64,000 nt of DNA from Agmasoma carcini (nom. nud.) (Eukaryota > Microsporidia > Thelohaniidae): positions 1 to 64,000 of the forward strand of contig JAOXFI010000024.1 of NCBI GenBank assembly GCA_029232285.1, given 5' to 3'. Below the pieces are notes generated by a model. That model saw only the letters and a list, made by a program, of their open reading frames with translations. It ran no database searches and had not been told where the DNA came from. Each line of letters starts with the position of its first letter. Position 1 is the stretch's first letter. The position numbers were made by a program, and so were the translations under genes. Shown here piece by piece: positions 31,721 through 42,000 of this stretch.

Positions 31721-34157
31721 GATCAAAATCAAGTTTAGGCTTAAAGTCACTACCCTGTTGTTTTAAAGTTATTGGCCTGTCCTTTGATAGTTATTAATCA
31801 CCTTTACGACAAACCAATGATTTAATTCCAGGGCTTCTGTAATCATATTTGGTTGACCATCTCTGCCTGATTTAAGCAAATGTCCTTTCCCCTTTATTCA
31901 TTTGATAAACGAACATAGATTCTCTTGACCATATGGTTTAAAATAATTTTAAAAAGATTATTGGAAACTGATTTAAATAATTCTAAAATTGGTTGCAACT
32001 ACTTAAAAGTAGATTGTGAAACCTTATATTATAGACAAAAGAATCATATTTGTAGAAAAAAACTGAGATAACTTTTAGTTTATTTATAATTGTGTATTTC
32101 TTATAGACCTTGTAAATATTTGTCACTTCTGTTCAGAGTAGAAATTCTTCTTCTAATCATCAAAAATTTTCACATTTCATACTTAAAAATTAAGAGTGAT
32201 GGGTGGCGATCTTAAAATATTATTTCATCATTAAATTTCATAAATCTTTAAATAATATTTATACACAGTCAGTAAATCCTTTTGAAATAATCAAAAGAAG
32301 GACTAAAAATTGATTGGAATTGGTGGGAGTATCTCATAAAATATCTAAAAGGATGGATTTTTGGTGATAAAGATTCCATGAAAGTTTTAGATTTGACAAT
32401 AAAAATACAAATAAAAACATGTTTGATAATTTAGGATAGCATTTGAAGGATTAAACATTCATCAAAACAAGCTCAATAATTTTTAGTTCTAGCATATTAA
32501 AAACTAAATAATATTTTATTTTATAATAAATTTAACACGTTTTAGTTTTGTAATACAAAATACAAAAGTTCAAAGCTAAAAATAAGAATTGAATAATTGA
32601 AAAATATAAAATTGTGATTTTAGAAGAATATAAAATTTATTTCTATCTTATTTGATATTTGTTGTTTTAATCAATGAATACGAAAATTATTCACGTTTGA
32701 GTCTCTATCATATAAATATAACATTATAAATGAACATTTTTTAATAAAAATTATTGTTTTAAAACCTCATTACATCGTTTAATTTATATTCTTTAATGTA
32801 TTGTTTTGAATTATCAAATATTAAATATCAAATATCAAATATCAAATATTAAACCTCTTTTCGTTCTTAGATTGATTTTAAACCTGTTCAAATATTTTCG
32901 ATTGTATTTGAATGCTCTCCTCTTTCATTCTTGAAACCCCTTGAATGATTTATTATTGAGTGTCTCCAGTTTGAATTGAAATTGATGAAGGGTAACTATC
33001 TATTTATATTAAAATACATTTCTTTCAAAAGTGAAAACAAAACATCTTCTAGGCCCATCGATAAAATATTGTGCTTTCCCTCATAAAACTATTTAAAAGG
33101 GTGTTGAGTTGTGATTTGTTCTAATAGTGTCATAATTGCCTTTTGGTTTTCTCTCCCGGACCTGTAATTATTTAATTGATATTAAAAGTATAAATCTTAC
33201 ATATTAATATTCCATTAGTGCTTCAAATGATCTGACTTAGAGTATAGATTTGGATCATTTATTAATTTTTTTTAATTTGTAATAAATTATCGAAAGTTTT
33301 GATTAAATTATTTATTTTGTTTAAAAATATCATTTAAACTTCTCCTAGACTCAAATATGATTGTTCCAAAGTGATATAATATTCAAGGTATGAACTCACG
33401 TAATTGATTCTATAAAATTCAAAGTGTAACATATCGCTGCAGATAATAATTATATATCAATATACATTCTAATAAAGGTAGTAATATTTCATCACTTCTA
33501 ATGCTAACTATTTGTACATAATTCCACTTCATTAGTGATTCCGTAATTTTTATCATGTCAGAAAATCAGGAGAAGATCAAACAATAAGCAAAAAACCTTA
33601 AAATAAAGTCTTTCTATTTAATACATTTACTTGGCTTCACCCACTGCCCTTCTACGGCAAAATATACAACAAAATCCATTTTCTCTTGTATCAAAAAATA
33701 TTTTAAGTGTTTCGTTTTTCAAGTCTTGTATAATTAAATATTATATTGTTTCTTCATCCATTTGTAAATAATTCACACCTACTTTTAAAATTTTAATTTA
33801 TTGTTTGGTATAAAAGTTTTCAAATAGATAGCAAACAATAAAATATATATTTACTGATTGATGTTGAAAGTTTGCAAATAGATAGCAAAAAATAAAATAT
33901 ATATTTACTGGTTGATGTTTAAAGTTTGCAAATAGATAGAGAATCCCAATACTTTTAAGTTTATTATCAATAAACGTTCTTTAGAGAGAATACACTTATA
34001 AATAATGATATTATTTGCTTTCAGACAATTCAATATCTTTTTTATTATCAGTACTTAACGATAATATTATCTCATGATCAAAAATTAAAAAGCAAAAGAT
34101 CCTATAATAATAGTAGTGAATGGATCTAATTAATTAACTAAACTAACATTATAAATA
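31721..34157. other. gene-free region with short tandem repeats
   Basis: No gene supported. It holds a 7-bp repeat of the TCAAATA type at about 32814-32853 and a 54-bp tandem repeat at 33814-33940; the rest is AT-rich spacer. No promoter signal with an open frame was found. Confidence 0.5.
33814..33940. repeat. 54-bp tandem repeat, about 2.4 copies
   Basis: Copies begin at 33814, 33868 and 33922 with AAGTTTGCAAATAGATAG (first copy AAGTTTTCAAATAGATAG); the third is cut short. Few substitutions separate them. Confidence 0.88.
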
Positions 34158-35888
34158 TTAATTAGATACTTTTATTTGATTCTTCTTAATATTGTTCTTT
34201 GTTTTCATGTGCAAAATTATAGAACCAGCAGTGAAAAAACAAACAGCAAAAATAAAATTAATAACAACACACGTAAATATATTCAGACCTCCAAGCTCTA
34301 GTTGATCAATGTAATCATTACCAGGCTTACCATTAAGTGTAACATCATCAAGCTGATTCTTAAGGATGGCCCTAAAGGCATATTGAGCAGGTGATAAATA
34401 AATCAACCACCTTAAAGCAGAAGGAATAGTACTTGGCTTGTTAAAAGAACCAGAATACAAAACAAAGAAAACATTCAGTGTAGCTCCAACAACCTGTGCT
34501 GCCTCAGTAGTCTCTAAGGCTGAACTGACAGTGAGTGCAAGTGAAATTGAAACTATAGAAAGAAGCAACAAAATGAACAAAAATTCTATAAAAATAAAGA
34601 AATCAGCTCTCAAACCGACAACCCAATACACAGAAGTGATATAAACAGACTCAAAAGCCAAAACAATAGTTGCTTCAGATAAAAACTTAGCAGCATATGC
34701 GGCATAACCAGAATAAAAGCCAGACATTCTTTCCCTTTTCAAAACTCTGATTTCTTGAGGGAAAATATTAAAGATTGGACCTGAAATAGCAAAAAGCTCA
34801 TTGATAAAAAAGAAGGTCAAAATGCCTCTAAGACTAAAAATATCTTGGCTATTTCTCAGATTAAAGAAAGTTAAAGCAAAAAGAACGATCAAAAATATTT
34901 TTTGAATTATTTTTGATAAAATATAATTTCTTTTCCTTAGCACATTGGTTAGATTCCTAAAATACAGATTAAGGAAGTTGAATTTACTGCCTTGTAGCTC
35001 TTTTATGTGAATTTCATCATCAGTTTCAAATTTCAATGGTTTTTCTCTGAATTTCCATTCATTTTTAATAGAATTTATGTTTTGAATGGACCGAGCTTTT
35101 CTTTCTTCGGTTGTGGTATCTAAGACAATGACATCAAGGAAGAAATCAGCAGGATTTGTGTTTTTAGGAAGATCAAACCCACACTCTGAAAAGAATTCAA
35201 TACCATCATCAATTGATCCATCAAAGACAGGTGCACCTTTAGACATTAAAATTATCTTGTCAAAGTACTGTAACATCTTATATGATGGTTGATGTATAGT
35301 TGTGATGATTGTTCTTCCATTTTTAACTAAATCTTTAAGTATTTTGAGGATGTTGAGGGCATTGAAGGAGTCCAACCCACTTGTGATTTCGTCTAAAAAG
35401 ATTAACGAAGGATCACTTAGCAGCTCTATGGCAAGACTGACCCTGACCCGTTCACCACCACTTATAGAATTCAAATAGGTGTCCCTCACATTTGATAAGC
35501 CAAGTGTCTCAATTACTTCATCTACTTTAGACTCAACCCTATCAGGTGATAATTTAATATCAGCTGCAAATTTAACAGTCTCATAGACCGTTTCTTGATC
35601 ATAAGCATAGAATGCTTGTGGTACGTAAGAAACAAATTTTGACCAGTTAATGCTATTTCTGTCTTTTCCGTTTATGTAAATGTTTCCATCAAGGGATAAA
35701 GAGTTATCATTTCTTCCGGCAAGAGTGTTAAGAAGAGTTGTCTTACCGGCACCACTTGGTCCCATTAATGCGGTTAAAGTGAATGGTTTTACTTGTCCAC
35801 TTGCTCCACTTAATATTTCTTTATCTTCTGATGTTCTAAGATACAATTCTTTCCAACTTAGTTCTGCTGATTCATCTTTGTTATTCAT
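34158..35888 (-). CDS. ABCG (White/PDR-type) half transporter
   Basis: A 576-aa half transporter with the ATPase domain first and the membrane domain second, as in the ABCG group. Walker A GPSGAGKTT (residues 43-51), signature ISGGERVRVSLAIELL, Walker B LIFLDEITSGLD, and the H-loop TTIHQPSYKM are intact. From about residue 320 six membrane spans follow (for example IIQKIFLIVLFALTFF, FLFILLLLSIVSISLALTVS and FTCVVINFIFAVCFFTAG). It should act as a dimer exporting or moving lipids or drugs; substrate is unknown. Frame opens with TTG five codons earlier; the ATG at 35888 lies 15 nt after AAAAATTTTG on the coding strand. Microsporidia are rich in such transporters. Confidence 0.93.
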   Translation of the reverse strand: MNNKDESAELSWKELYLRTSEDKEILSGASGQVKPFTLTALMGPSGAGKTTLLNTLAGRNDNSLSLDGNIYINGKDRNSINWSKFVSYVPQAFYAYDQETVYETVKFAADIKLSPDRVESKVDEVIETLGLSNVRDTYLNSISGGERVRVSLAIELLSDPSLIFLDEITSGLDSFNALNILKILKDLVKNGRTIITTIHQPSYKMLQYFDKIILMSKGAPVFDGSIDDGIEFFSECGFDLPKNTNPADFFLDVIVLDTTTEERKARSIQNINSIKNEWKFREKPLKFETDDEIHIKELQGSKFNFLNLYFRNLTNVLRKRNYILSKIIQKIFLIVLFALTFFNLRNSQDIFSLRGILTFFFINELFAISGPIFNIFPQEIRVLKRERMSGFYSGYAAYAAKFLSEATIVLAFESVYITSVYWVVGLRADFFIFIEFLFILLLLSIVSISLALTVSSALETTEAAQVVGATLNVFFVLYSGSFNKPSTIPSALRWLIYLSPAQYAFRAILKNQLDDVTLNGKPGNDYIDQLELGGLNIFTCVVINFIFAVCFFTAGSIILHMKTKNNIKKNQIKVSN

Positions 35889-36282
35889 GGATTGATATTT
35901 CAAAATTTTTTCATTTATATTTAAAATTAGATAATAATGATATTAAAGAATAAATAAAGTATATTAATAAGTATGTAAATGTGGATACCTGTACTATTTG
36001 AACTAAAATGTTTTTTAATTACATTATATATTAAATATTTATTATAAATATAGAAAATAATAACATTTGATTTAATATATATTGGAGCACTAACTAGGCT
36101 TAAAACACTATATATTAATTTTAGCAAAATAATAATATGATATTTATCAAATATTTTAGATAAAACCATATCAGTTAAGACTTGGAAAATATATTGATAT
36201 CAGACAAAGATTTTCAAGAGTGAAACAACTTAAAGAAACTAACAAAAAAATAAAAATTTTAAGAAAAATTTAAATATTTATT
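35889..36282. other. intergenic spacer
   Basis: A 394-bp AT-rich gap between the ABCG start and the eL13 stop. Nothing recognised apart from the AAAAATTTTG start signal of the ABCG gene at its left end. Confidence 0.5.
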
Positions 36283-36768
36283 TTAAAGTTTGGCAAGCTC
36301 TTCGGCAGTAATAGTTGATATCTCGATAGCCTTCTTCTCAATTGGCATGATAACACCCCTGTACTGTTCAGCACCTGCAGCTCTGGCTTCGCCGTAGGAA
36401 CCGAAGAATGTAAGCTTAGAAACATATTCCTTAAGCCTTTGAACATTTTTATCAAAAGCCTCTTGATTCTTGGTCCATCTTCTTGTATCGACTGCAATAC
36501 CAATGGTCTTTGCATAGTTCTCATTCAAGTCTACAGCCTTAAGTTCAGACAATGAAAAACCCTTACCAAGTCTCTCTTTCTTATTTTTAATGGTTGAACA
36601 TCTGACAATTGGATAAAGTCTGGATGATGGCCTTGGTGCACATTTCTTAGCCTTAGAATCTCTCAACTTCTTCCTTTGAGCTGCTTTTAATGGCTGACTG
36701 AACCATGACTTAATAGGCTGGTTAGTCTTCTTGAAATGATTGTTTGGTATAGCATTGTTTCTCTTCAT
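36283..36768 (-). CDS. RPL13: 60S ribosomal protein eL13
   Basis: A 161-aa eL13. It matches at NNHFKKTNQPIKSWFSQP, the basic AQRKKLRDSKAKKCAPRPSS run, YPIVRCSTIKNKKE, RLGKGFSLSELKA and AKTIGIAVDTRRWTKNQE followed by NVQRLKEYVSKL. It is a structural protein of the large subunit. The frame extends 50 codons further upstream into the neighbouring uS9 gene, but the ATG at 36768 is the family start and directly follows AAAATTTTAACCCCA on the coding strand. It shares a 33-bp promoter with uS9. Confidence 0.95.
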   Translation of the reverse strand: MKRNNAIPNNHFKKTNQPIKSWFSQPLKAAQRKKLRDSKAKKCAPRPSSRLYPIVRCSTIKNKKERLGKGFSLSELKAVDLNENYAKTIGIAVDTRRWTKNQEAFDKNVQRLKEYVSKLTFFGSYGEARAAGAEQYRGVIMPIEKKAIEISTITAEELAKL

Positions 36769-36801
36769 TGGGGTTAAAATTTTTTTAAAAATTTTACCCA
36801 T
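36769..36801. promoter_or_regulatory. 33-bp near-palindromic divergent promoter, eL13/uS9
   Basis: The whole gap between two divergent ribosomal protein genes is 33 bp. It reads GGGG-T-T-AAAATTTT from the left and, on the other strand, GGGT-AAAATTTT from the right, so each gene has an AAAATTTT block followed by CCC or CCCC and its ATG. Two mirrored copies of the microsporidian start signal are thus fused back to back. Confidence 0.85.
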
Positions 36802-37239
36802 ATGGTTCAAAAAGTAATAAGTACTCAAGGAAAGTGCGGAACTGGTGTTGCCAACTGTCACATTGCTCAATCCGATGAATTCAAGTTGACTATTGACAGA
36901 GTTCCAATCAATGTTCATCCAAATTCATTGATGGTAGATAAGCTACAGGAAGTTCTTAACATTGTTGATGAGAGATACACAAAAGATCTTAGCGTAGATA
37001 TTAAAACAAGCTTAGTTAGGGGTGGTGGTAGAGTCAACGCCATTTATGCTGCTAGACAAGCCATGTGCAAAGCTATAATAGCTTTATATGCTGGTATTGA
37101 TGAGGTTGTTAGACAAGAGATAACTAAAGTAATATTAGGATTTGATAGGACTTGCTTAATTGCTGATTCCAGAAGAAAGGAGCCAAAGAAGTATGGTGGT
37201 CCTGGTGCACGTGCAAGATATCAAAAATCTTATCGTTAA
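36802..37239 (+). CDS. RPS16: 40S ribosomal protein uS9 (S16)
   Basis: A 145-aa uS9 with the usual eukaryotic length. Visible: TQGKCGTGVANCHI near the start, VRGGGRVNAIYAARQAMCKA, then LIADSRRKEPKKYGGPGARA and the invariant YQKSYR end, whose C-terminal Arg reaches the P-site tRNA in known ribosomes. The start ATG follows AAAATTTTACCCAT in the shared promoter with eL13. Confidence 0.97.
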   Translation: MVQKVISTQGKCGTGVANCHIAQSDEFKLTIDRVPINVHPNSLMVDKLQEVLNIVDERYTKDLSVDIKTSLVRGGGRVNAIYAARQAMCKAIIALYAGIDEVVRQEITKVILGFDRTCLIADSRRKEPKKYGGPGARARYQKSYR

Positions 37240-37619
37240 ATTTATTATTTTATTTTGTGTTGCTAAAATATTTTAAGCTAATTTTTTGTTTTGGGTCAAA
37301 AGATATATTGACTTGCTTTGTAACTCGTCAAAGTTATTTTTATTTAAGCTATGTGCTTTTAAGGATGGAAAAATACATTTAGTAAAGGATTGTAACATCT
37401 GTTGAATATATTCTAATGTTTTTAAAGTTATTTTTTGTATTGATTTTATATTTATCTACCTATTACAAAAATATTAATACTTTTATATATAAACTTATCT
37501 AGCTACTTTATAATAGGATTATAAGTACAGATTTAAGATATATTTAGATTTGATCATATTGTATTATATTTAAAAAGTTTATTTGTATTTAACACCCCAA
37601 AAATATAAGAAATTATTTA
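37240..37619. other. intergenic spacer
   Basis: A 380-bp convergent gap between the 3' ends of uS9 and VMA7; AT-rich, nothing recognised. Confidence 0.5.
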
Positions 37620-37907
37620 TTATATTACTTGGTTCTTAGATGGTATTACTAAAATCACAGGAAGTACTTCCTTTTTGCTAGAAATCAAATTCTTTATCTT
37701 TCCTGCTACAAAATCACAGATAAAAAATATACCAACGCTCTTTCTTTTACAAATCTCTTCAAATTTGAGTTCTAACTCTTCAGATAATGTTTCTTGTGTT
37801 TCTTCAATCAAATTCTTATGTGAATCTCTATTTACTATCCCAGCTATTTCCATACCAACTAAAGTCTCTGCATCACCCCAAACAACAATCTCAGAAGCCA
37901 CATCCAT
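37620..37907 (-). CDS. VMA7: V-type ATPase subunit F (Vma7)
   Basis: A 95-aa subunit F of the V1 rotary head, a stalk protein that couples ATP use to the central rotor. The fold pattern is kept: WGDAETLVGMEIAGI at the start, a middle helix with EELELKFEEICKRKSVGIFF (residue run around 45-64), and LPVILVIPSKN near the end, matching the LPAILEIPSKD motif of the family. It is slightly shorter than fungal Vma7 (about 118 aa). The ATG at 37907 follows ATAAATATT. Confidence 0.88.
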   Translation of the reverse strand: MDVASEIVVWGDAETLVGMEIAGIVNRDSHKNLIEETQETLSEELELKFEEICKRKSVGIFFICDFVAGKIKNLISSKKEVLPVILVIPSKNQVI

Positions 37908-38233
37908 AATATTTATGACATGCCTCTATTTATTAGAAGTTTGTTTCATATTTAAAATAAATAAAAATATCAATTTTTAGGTAAAAAAGGATCTATATTA
38001 TATACAAATTTTATAAAGAATTGGTATTTCTAAATATAAATAATATTTTATTTTGTGCAAATCACCGTAATTAAAGTATAAAGTGATACAAATATCAATA
38101 GAAGTACTTTAAAATACTTAAAATTTGATATTTGCTTCAATTATTTATTTAAGACAAAAATCACCACATTTTTACTGATAAACGTTAAAAATAAACTTTT
38201 ATATTATAAAATATGAAAAATAAACAAATTTAT
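37908..38233. other. intergenic spacer
   Basis: A 326-bp AT-rich gap between VMA7 and SKP1 (both minus strand). Nothing recognised. Confidence 0.5.
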
Positions 38234-38680
38234 TCATAGAAAGTTAAACATATGATCCAATTTTCTATGTTCATCATCATCGAGATCCTTTCCCTTGATT
38301 AATTTGATTGCCTCACTTTTAGAGAGATCCTCAGCTCTATTTGCAAAAATTTTACAACACAGCTCAAGAAGAAATGGATAGTCCAAATAGTTAGCAGTGT
38401 TTGCTATTTCTATTATATCTTCAGACGTAGTATTATCAAAATAGTGCAGATAATCATCAGTAAAATATATTTCCAATGGGTTATAGTTACTCTTAAGCTC
38501 AACATTATCAAATTCGGCAAATTTTAGCACATGATTGAATGCTTTAGAGCAGAAACACACGTCTAAAGGGTGATCTGATGGTCTGATTGACTGCAATTCT
38601 TGAAATAAAATGCTTTTAGTTAAGATTTTACCATCTAGGCTAAAAACTTCACCATCTGTTGTTTTTATTTTCAGAGCCAT
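38234..38680 (-). CDS. SKP1: Skp1-like SCF subunit
   Basis: A 148-aa BTB/POZ-fold protein. N-terminal IKTTDGEVFSLDGKILTKS matches the Skp1 start, a central acidic stretch leads to YFTDDYLHYFDNTTSEDI, and IIEIANTANYLDYPFLLELC matches the ELILAANYLDIKGLLDVTC block, followed by ANRAEDLSKSEAIKLI. Skp1 links cullin to F-box proteins in SCF ubiquitin ligases. The C-terminal tail is short and lacks the WC(E) end that contacts F-box proteins in yeast and human; Elongin C is the other BTB-like option. The ATG at 38680 follows an A-rich tract rather than a CCC signal. Confidence 0.78.
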   Translation of the reverse strand: MALKIKTTDGEVFSLDGKILTKSILFQELQSIRPSDHPLDVCFCSKAFNHVLKFAEFDNVELKSNYNPLEIYFTDDYLHYFDNTTSEDIIEIANTANYLDYPFLLELCCKIFANRAEDLSKSEAIKLIKGKDLDDDEHRKLDHMFNFL

Positions 38681-39052
38681 GGAAATTACAAAAAAAATAA
38701 AATATAAAAACTTTTGTATAGAAGAATTATTGAAACAAATAATTTAAATCAAACTAAGATGTACCTCTAAATATTTAAATTTGCTATGCTTAGGTGATAA
38801 AGAATAATCTTAAAAATTTGAAAATTATTAACACAATCTCAAAATTACTGTATTGAAGTAATAAGCCTTTACGCCTAATTCAGCTTCACACAACCAAAAA
38901 CCTTAAAACATAATTAAATAAGATGAAGAATTCTTTTTATATTTCAACAAGGATGGAATAAAAAGTATAACTAATAGATTAAGGTCAAGGACTCTAAATC
39001 CTCAGCGAGATAACAAAACCATATACAAAGCAAATTTAAATAATCAATATAT
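38681..39052. other. intergenic spacer
   Basis: A 372-bp gap between SKP1 and the RPB1 stop. No gene or RNA recognised. Confidence 0.5.
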
Positions 39053-42000
39053 TTATTTTGATTTATATAAATCATCATGATCACTCTCATCATAATCTTC
39101 AATATGTTTTGGGGTTTTTGGTGCATACATGTTCGAATGAGCTGAACCACTATTCATAGGACTGGTTGGGCTATAATTTGAAATTGTTGGACTGTAAGAA
39201 CTTACATTAGTATCATATGCTGATGAAAAAATAGAATACCCAGGTGACGCTATTCCACGCGGATTAGCTACACTCGGAGTATAATATCCACTCAAGTTAG
39301 TACCCATAGGTGAGGTAGGTCTGTAAGATGTCGATGTAGGTCTATAAGCAGTCGTATCAGCATTATAACTAGGACTGTACAATCCCATAGTACTCTTAAG
39401 CGTATGACTTGGTGAAACAGGAGCGTAATTTGGCAACATAGAGTAGGAAGAACCTGCAGCAGGTGAAAGAGGTGAGAAATCCCTACCTGCAGTAGGAATA
39501 TCTGAAATAGTCTTGGTAGAAAACAATTGTTCACGATCATACTCTTGTTCACCAGAAATCTCAATCTTTGAATGAATCACAGGTATACTCTTATCCAACT
39601 TCTTAACATCCAATATCAATTCAGAACATCCAGTACCAAGAGGCGCAACTTGCCCCAACATAATATTTTCAGTAATACCCGTCACTTTGTTATCCTCTGC
39701 ATTTACAGCGGCCTCTAAAAGAATTTCAACAGTTTGTTCAAAAGATGCCCTCTTAAGAGCACCAGCCCCTTCTCTATTTATACCATGTCTTGTAATTCCA
39801 CATAATCTACCAGTCATTGTCATAATATCTGCTAGCAATGAAATATGTCTATAGTTAACGTAAGAACCGTTTCCATCTATAACGAAGCTTAATTCCTTTA
39901 AAATAGCACCTCTTACAGCCTCTATACCCAATCTTTCTGCTATTATAGTTAAATCATTAGCAGTTGTTCTAGTTCCATTTATATCATCATCATTTAATAT
40001 ATCTAAATTAATACCATCTGTTTGAATAAACCATTCATCATGTTCCTGTGAAAGATAAGCCTTTTTGATATTTTCAAATCCTTGTAAATGGGTTTTTAAT
40101 ATTGACGATAGAATTGATTTCAGCTGATCAATACTTTCAACAGAAGAACTATGTAATCTAATTCTGATAACAGAATTTAGATCATTATCATCAGAGTGAA
40201 GAATATGCGAATGGAATACACATTTCCTAAGTCTTTCAGCTATTTGGGTTACAGATAGATTTTTTGCAACAATAGCAGATCTAGATAGACATATCCTAAT
40301 TAAAAATGGTGATAATAAATTAAAGTCAAAATCTGTATCAGGAAATTCAAAGTAAGCATCAACAAATTCTTTATCTTCTTCAATAAACGTAGAAGTCACC
40401 TCAGGATCATAATATATGGATGTGGCGGTACAAAGTTGACCAAGCTTGAGACATTCAACTTTATTTTGAATGGAATGTGCTTCATCAGCCGATTCACAAT
40501 TTTTTAGATAAATCTTCATTGATGGTGTTTTAATATTTCTAGAAACGTTAATAATTTCGTTCAAACGAGGGACACCCATAGAAACGGTCGAAGACACACC
40601 AGCCAAGTGAAATGTATTCAAAGTCATTTGAGTAGCAGGTTCTCCTACTGATTGAGCTGCAAGAGTACCCACCATTTCACTTGGAGATACTTTAGAACAC
40701 TTTAATTTATCACGTATTTCCTCAATAATTAACTTAAATTGATCATTTGAAAATTTATACTTACCAATGACGGTATTTAAGGACAAAGAACTTCTAATAT
40801 AAAAATTAAGAATTTGGTTGTGTGAGCTTAACTCATCTAAAAGTTTAAATACAGTGTAAGGTGACACATTAGAAATGTTATTAGCCGAAACATATGGTGT
40901 GATTATTCTCAAAATATCGAAAGGGGACGCAAATTTGTCTAAACTCCAAATATCTCCACCAACTTCAGTACTAATAGATGGGTTTTTAGAACTAAGAGAT
41001 TCAATAAAATCATTCATAAGATTAGATCTCTCTCTAGCCATATCATTATAATGTTCCCTTATATTAAGATCTTTAGGCTTCGTACGAATCTTAGCAATAC
41101 ATGACTTTAAATAGTTATTTTCTTTTAAAATCATTTCTTGAAGATCTTCATCATAAGTAATAAGCTTATACACTTCATCAGTTACATCTTCAGGTTGAAT
41201 CTGGGAAAGATCGATCAAACAGTTATCAAGATTAAAATGGACGAATTCTAATTTTGTTGCATCAAAGCCATCTTCTCCATACATCATTTGGTATATTTGG
41301 CCATTAGCTCCTCGCACTGATGAGTCGTGTTGAACGGTAGCATCCTCCATAGCTTTTACCAATCTTCTTTGAATATAACCAGTCTCGGCAGTCTTAATAG
41401 CAGTATCTATCAAACCTTCACGACCACCCATGGCATGGAAAAAGAATTCATGAGGGCTTAATCCATTAATATAAGAATTTTGAACAAAACCTTTAGATTC
41501 AGCTGAATAATCATGCTTAGAAAAGTGTGGCAGCGTTCTAGAATTAAACCCAAAAGGAATTCTTTTACCTTCAACATTTTGTTGTCCCACACAAGCAGCT
41601 ACTTGAGATATATTAATTAAAGAACCCTTTGAACCAGCAGCTGCCATTGTTCTCATATAATTAACTGATTTAAGAGCTTTTTCAGCAGCAGAACCAGACA
41701 AATCTCTGGCTTTATTTAATATTACGCTCACCTTTTGTTCAAATGTTTCTGTAATTGATAAACCAGGAGCTTTCTCGAAATGTCCAAACTTAGCTTGATA
41801 TATTAGATCATCAACCTCTTCCTTTGCTTTAGATATTGTTGGTTGTACATCAATATGAGATACCATATCACCAATTCCGACAGAGAATGAGGAGATATGA
41901 AGTAAGAAATGATTAATTATCTGCTGAATTGAATTTATAAACTCCACACAAACTTTATCACCACAATCATTGGTAACTATATGTATCAAACCACCCTGTG

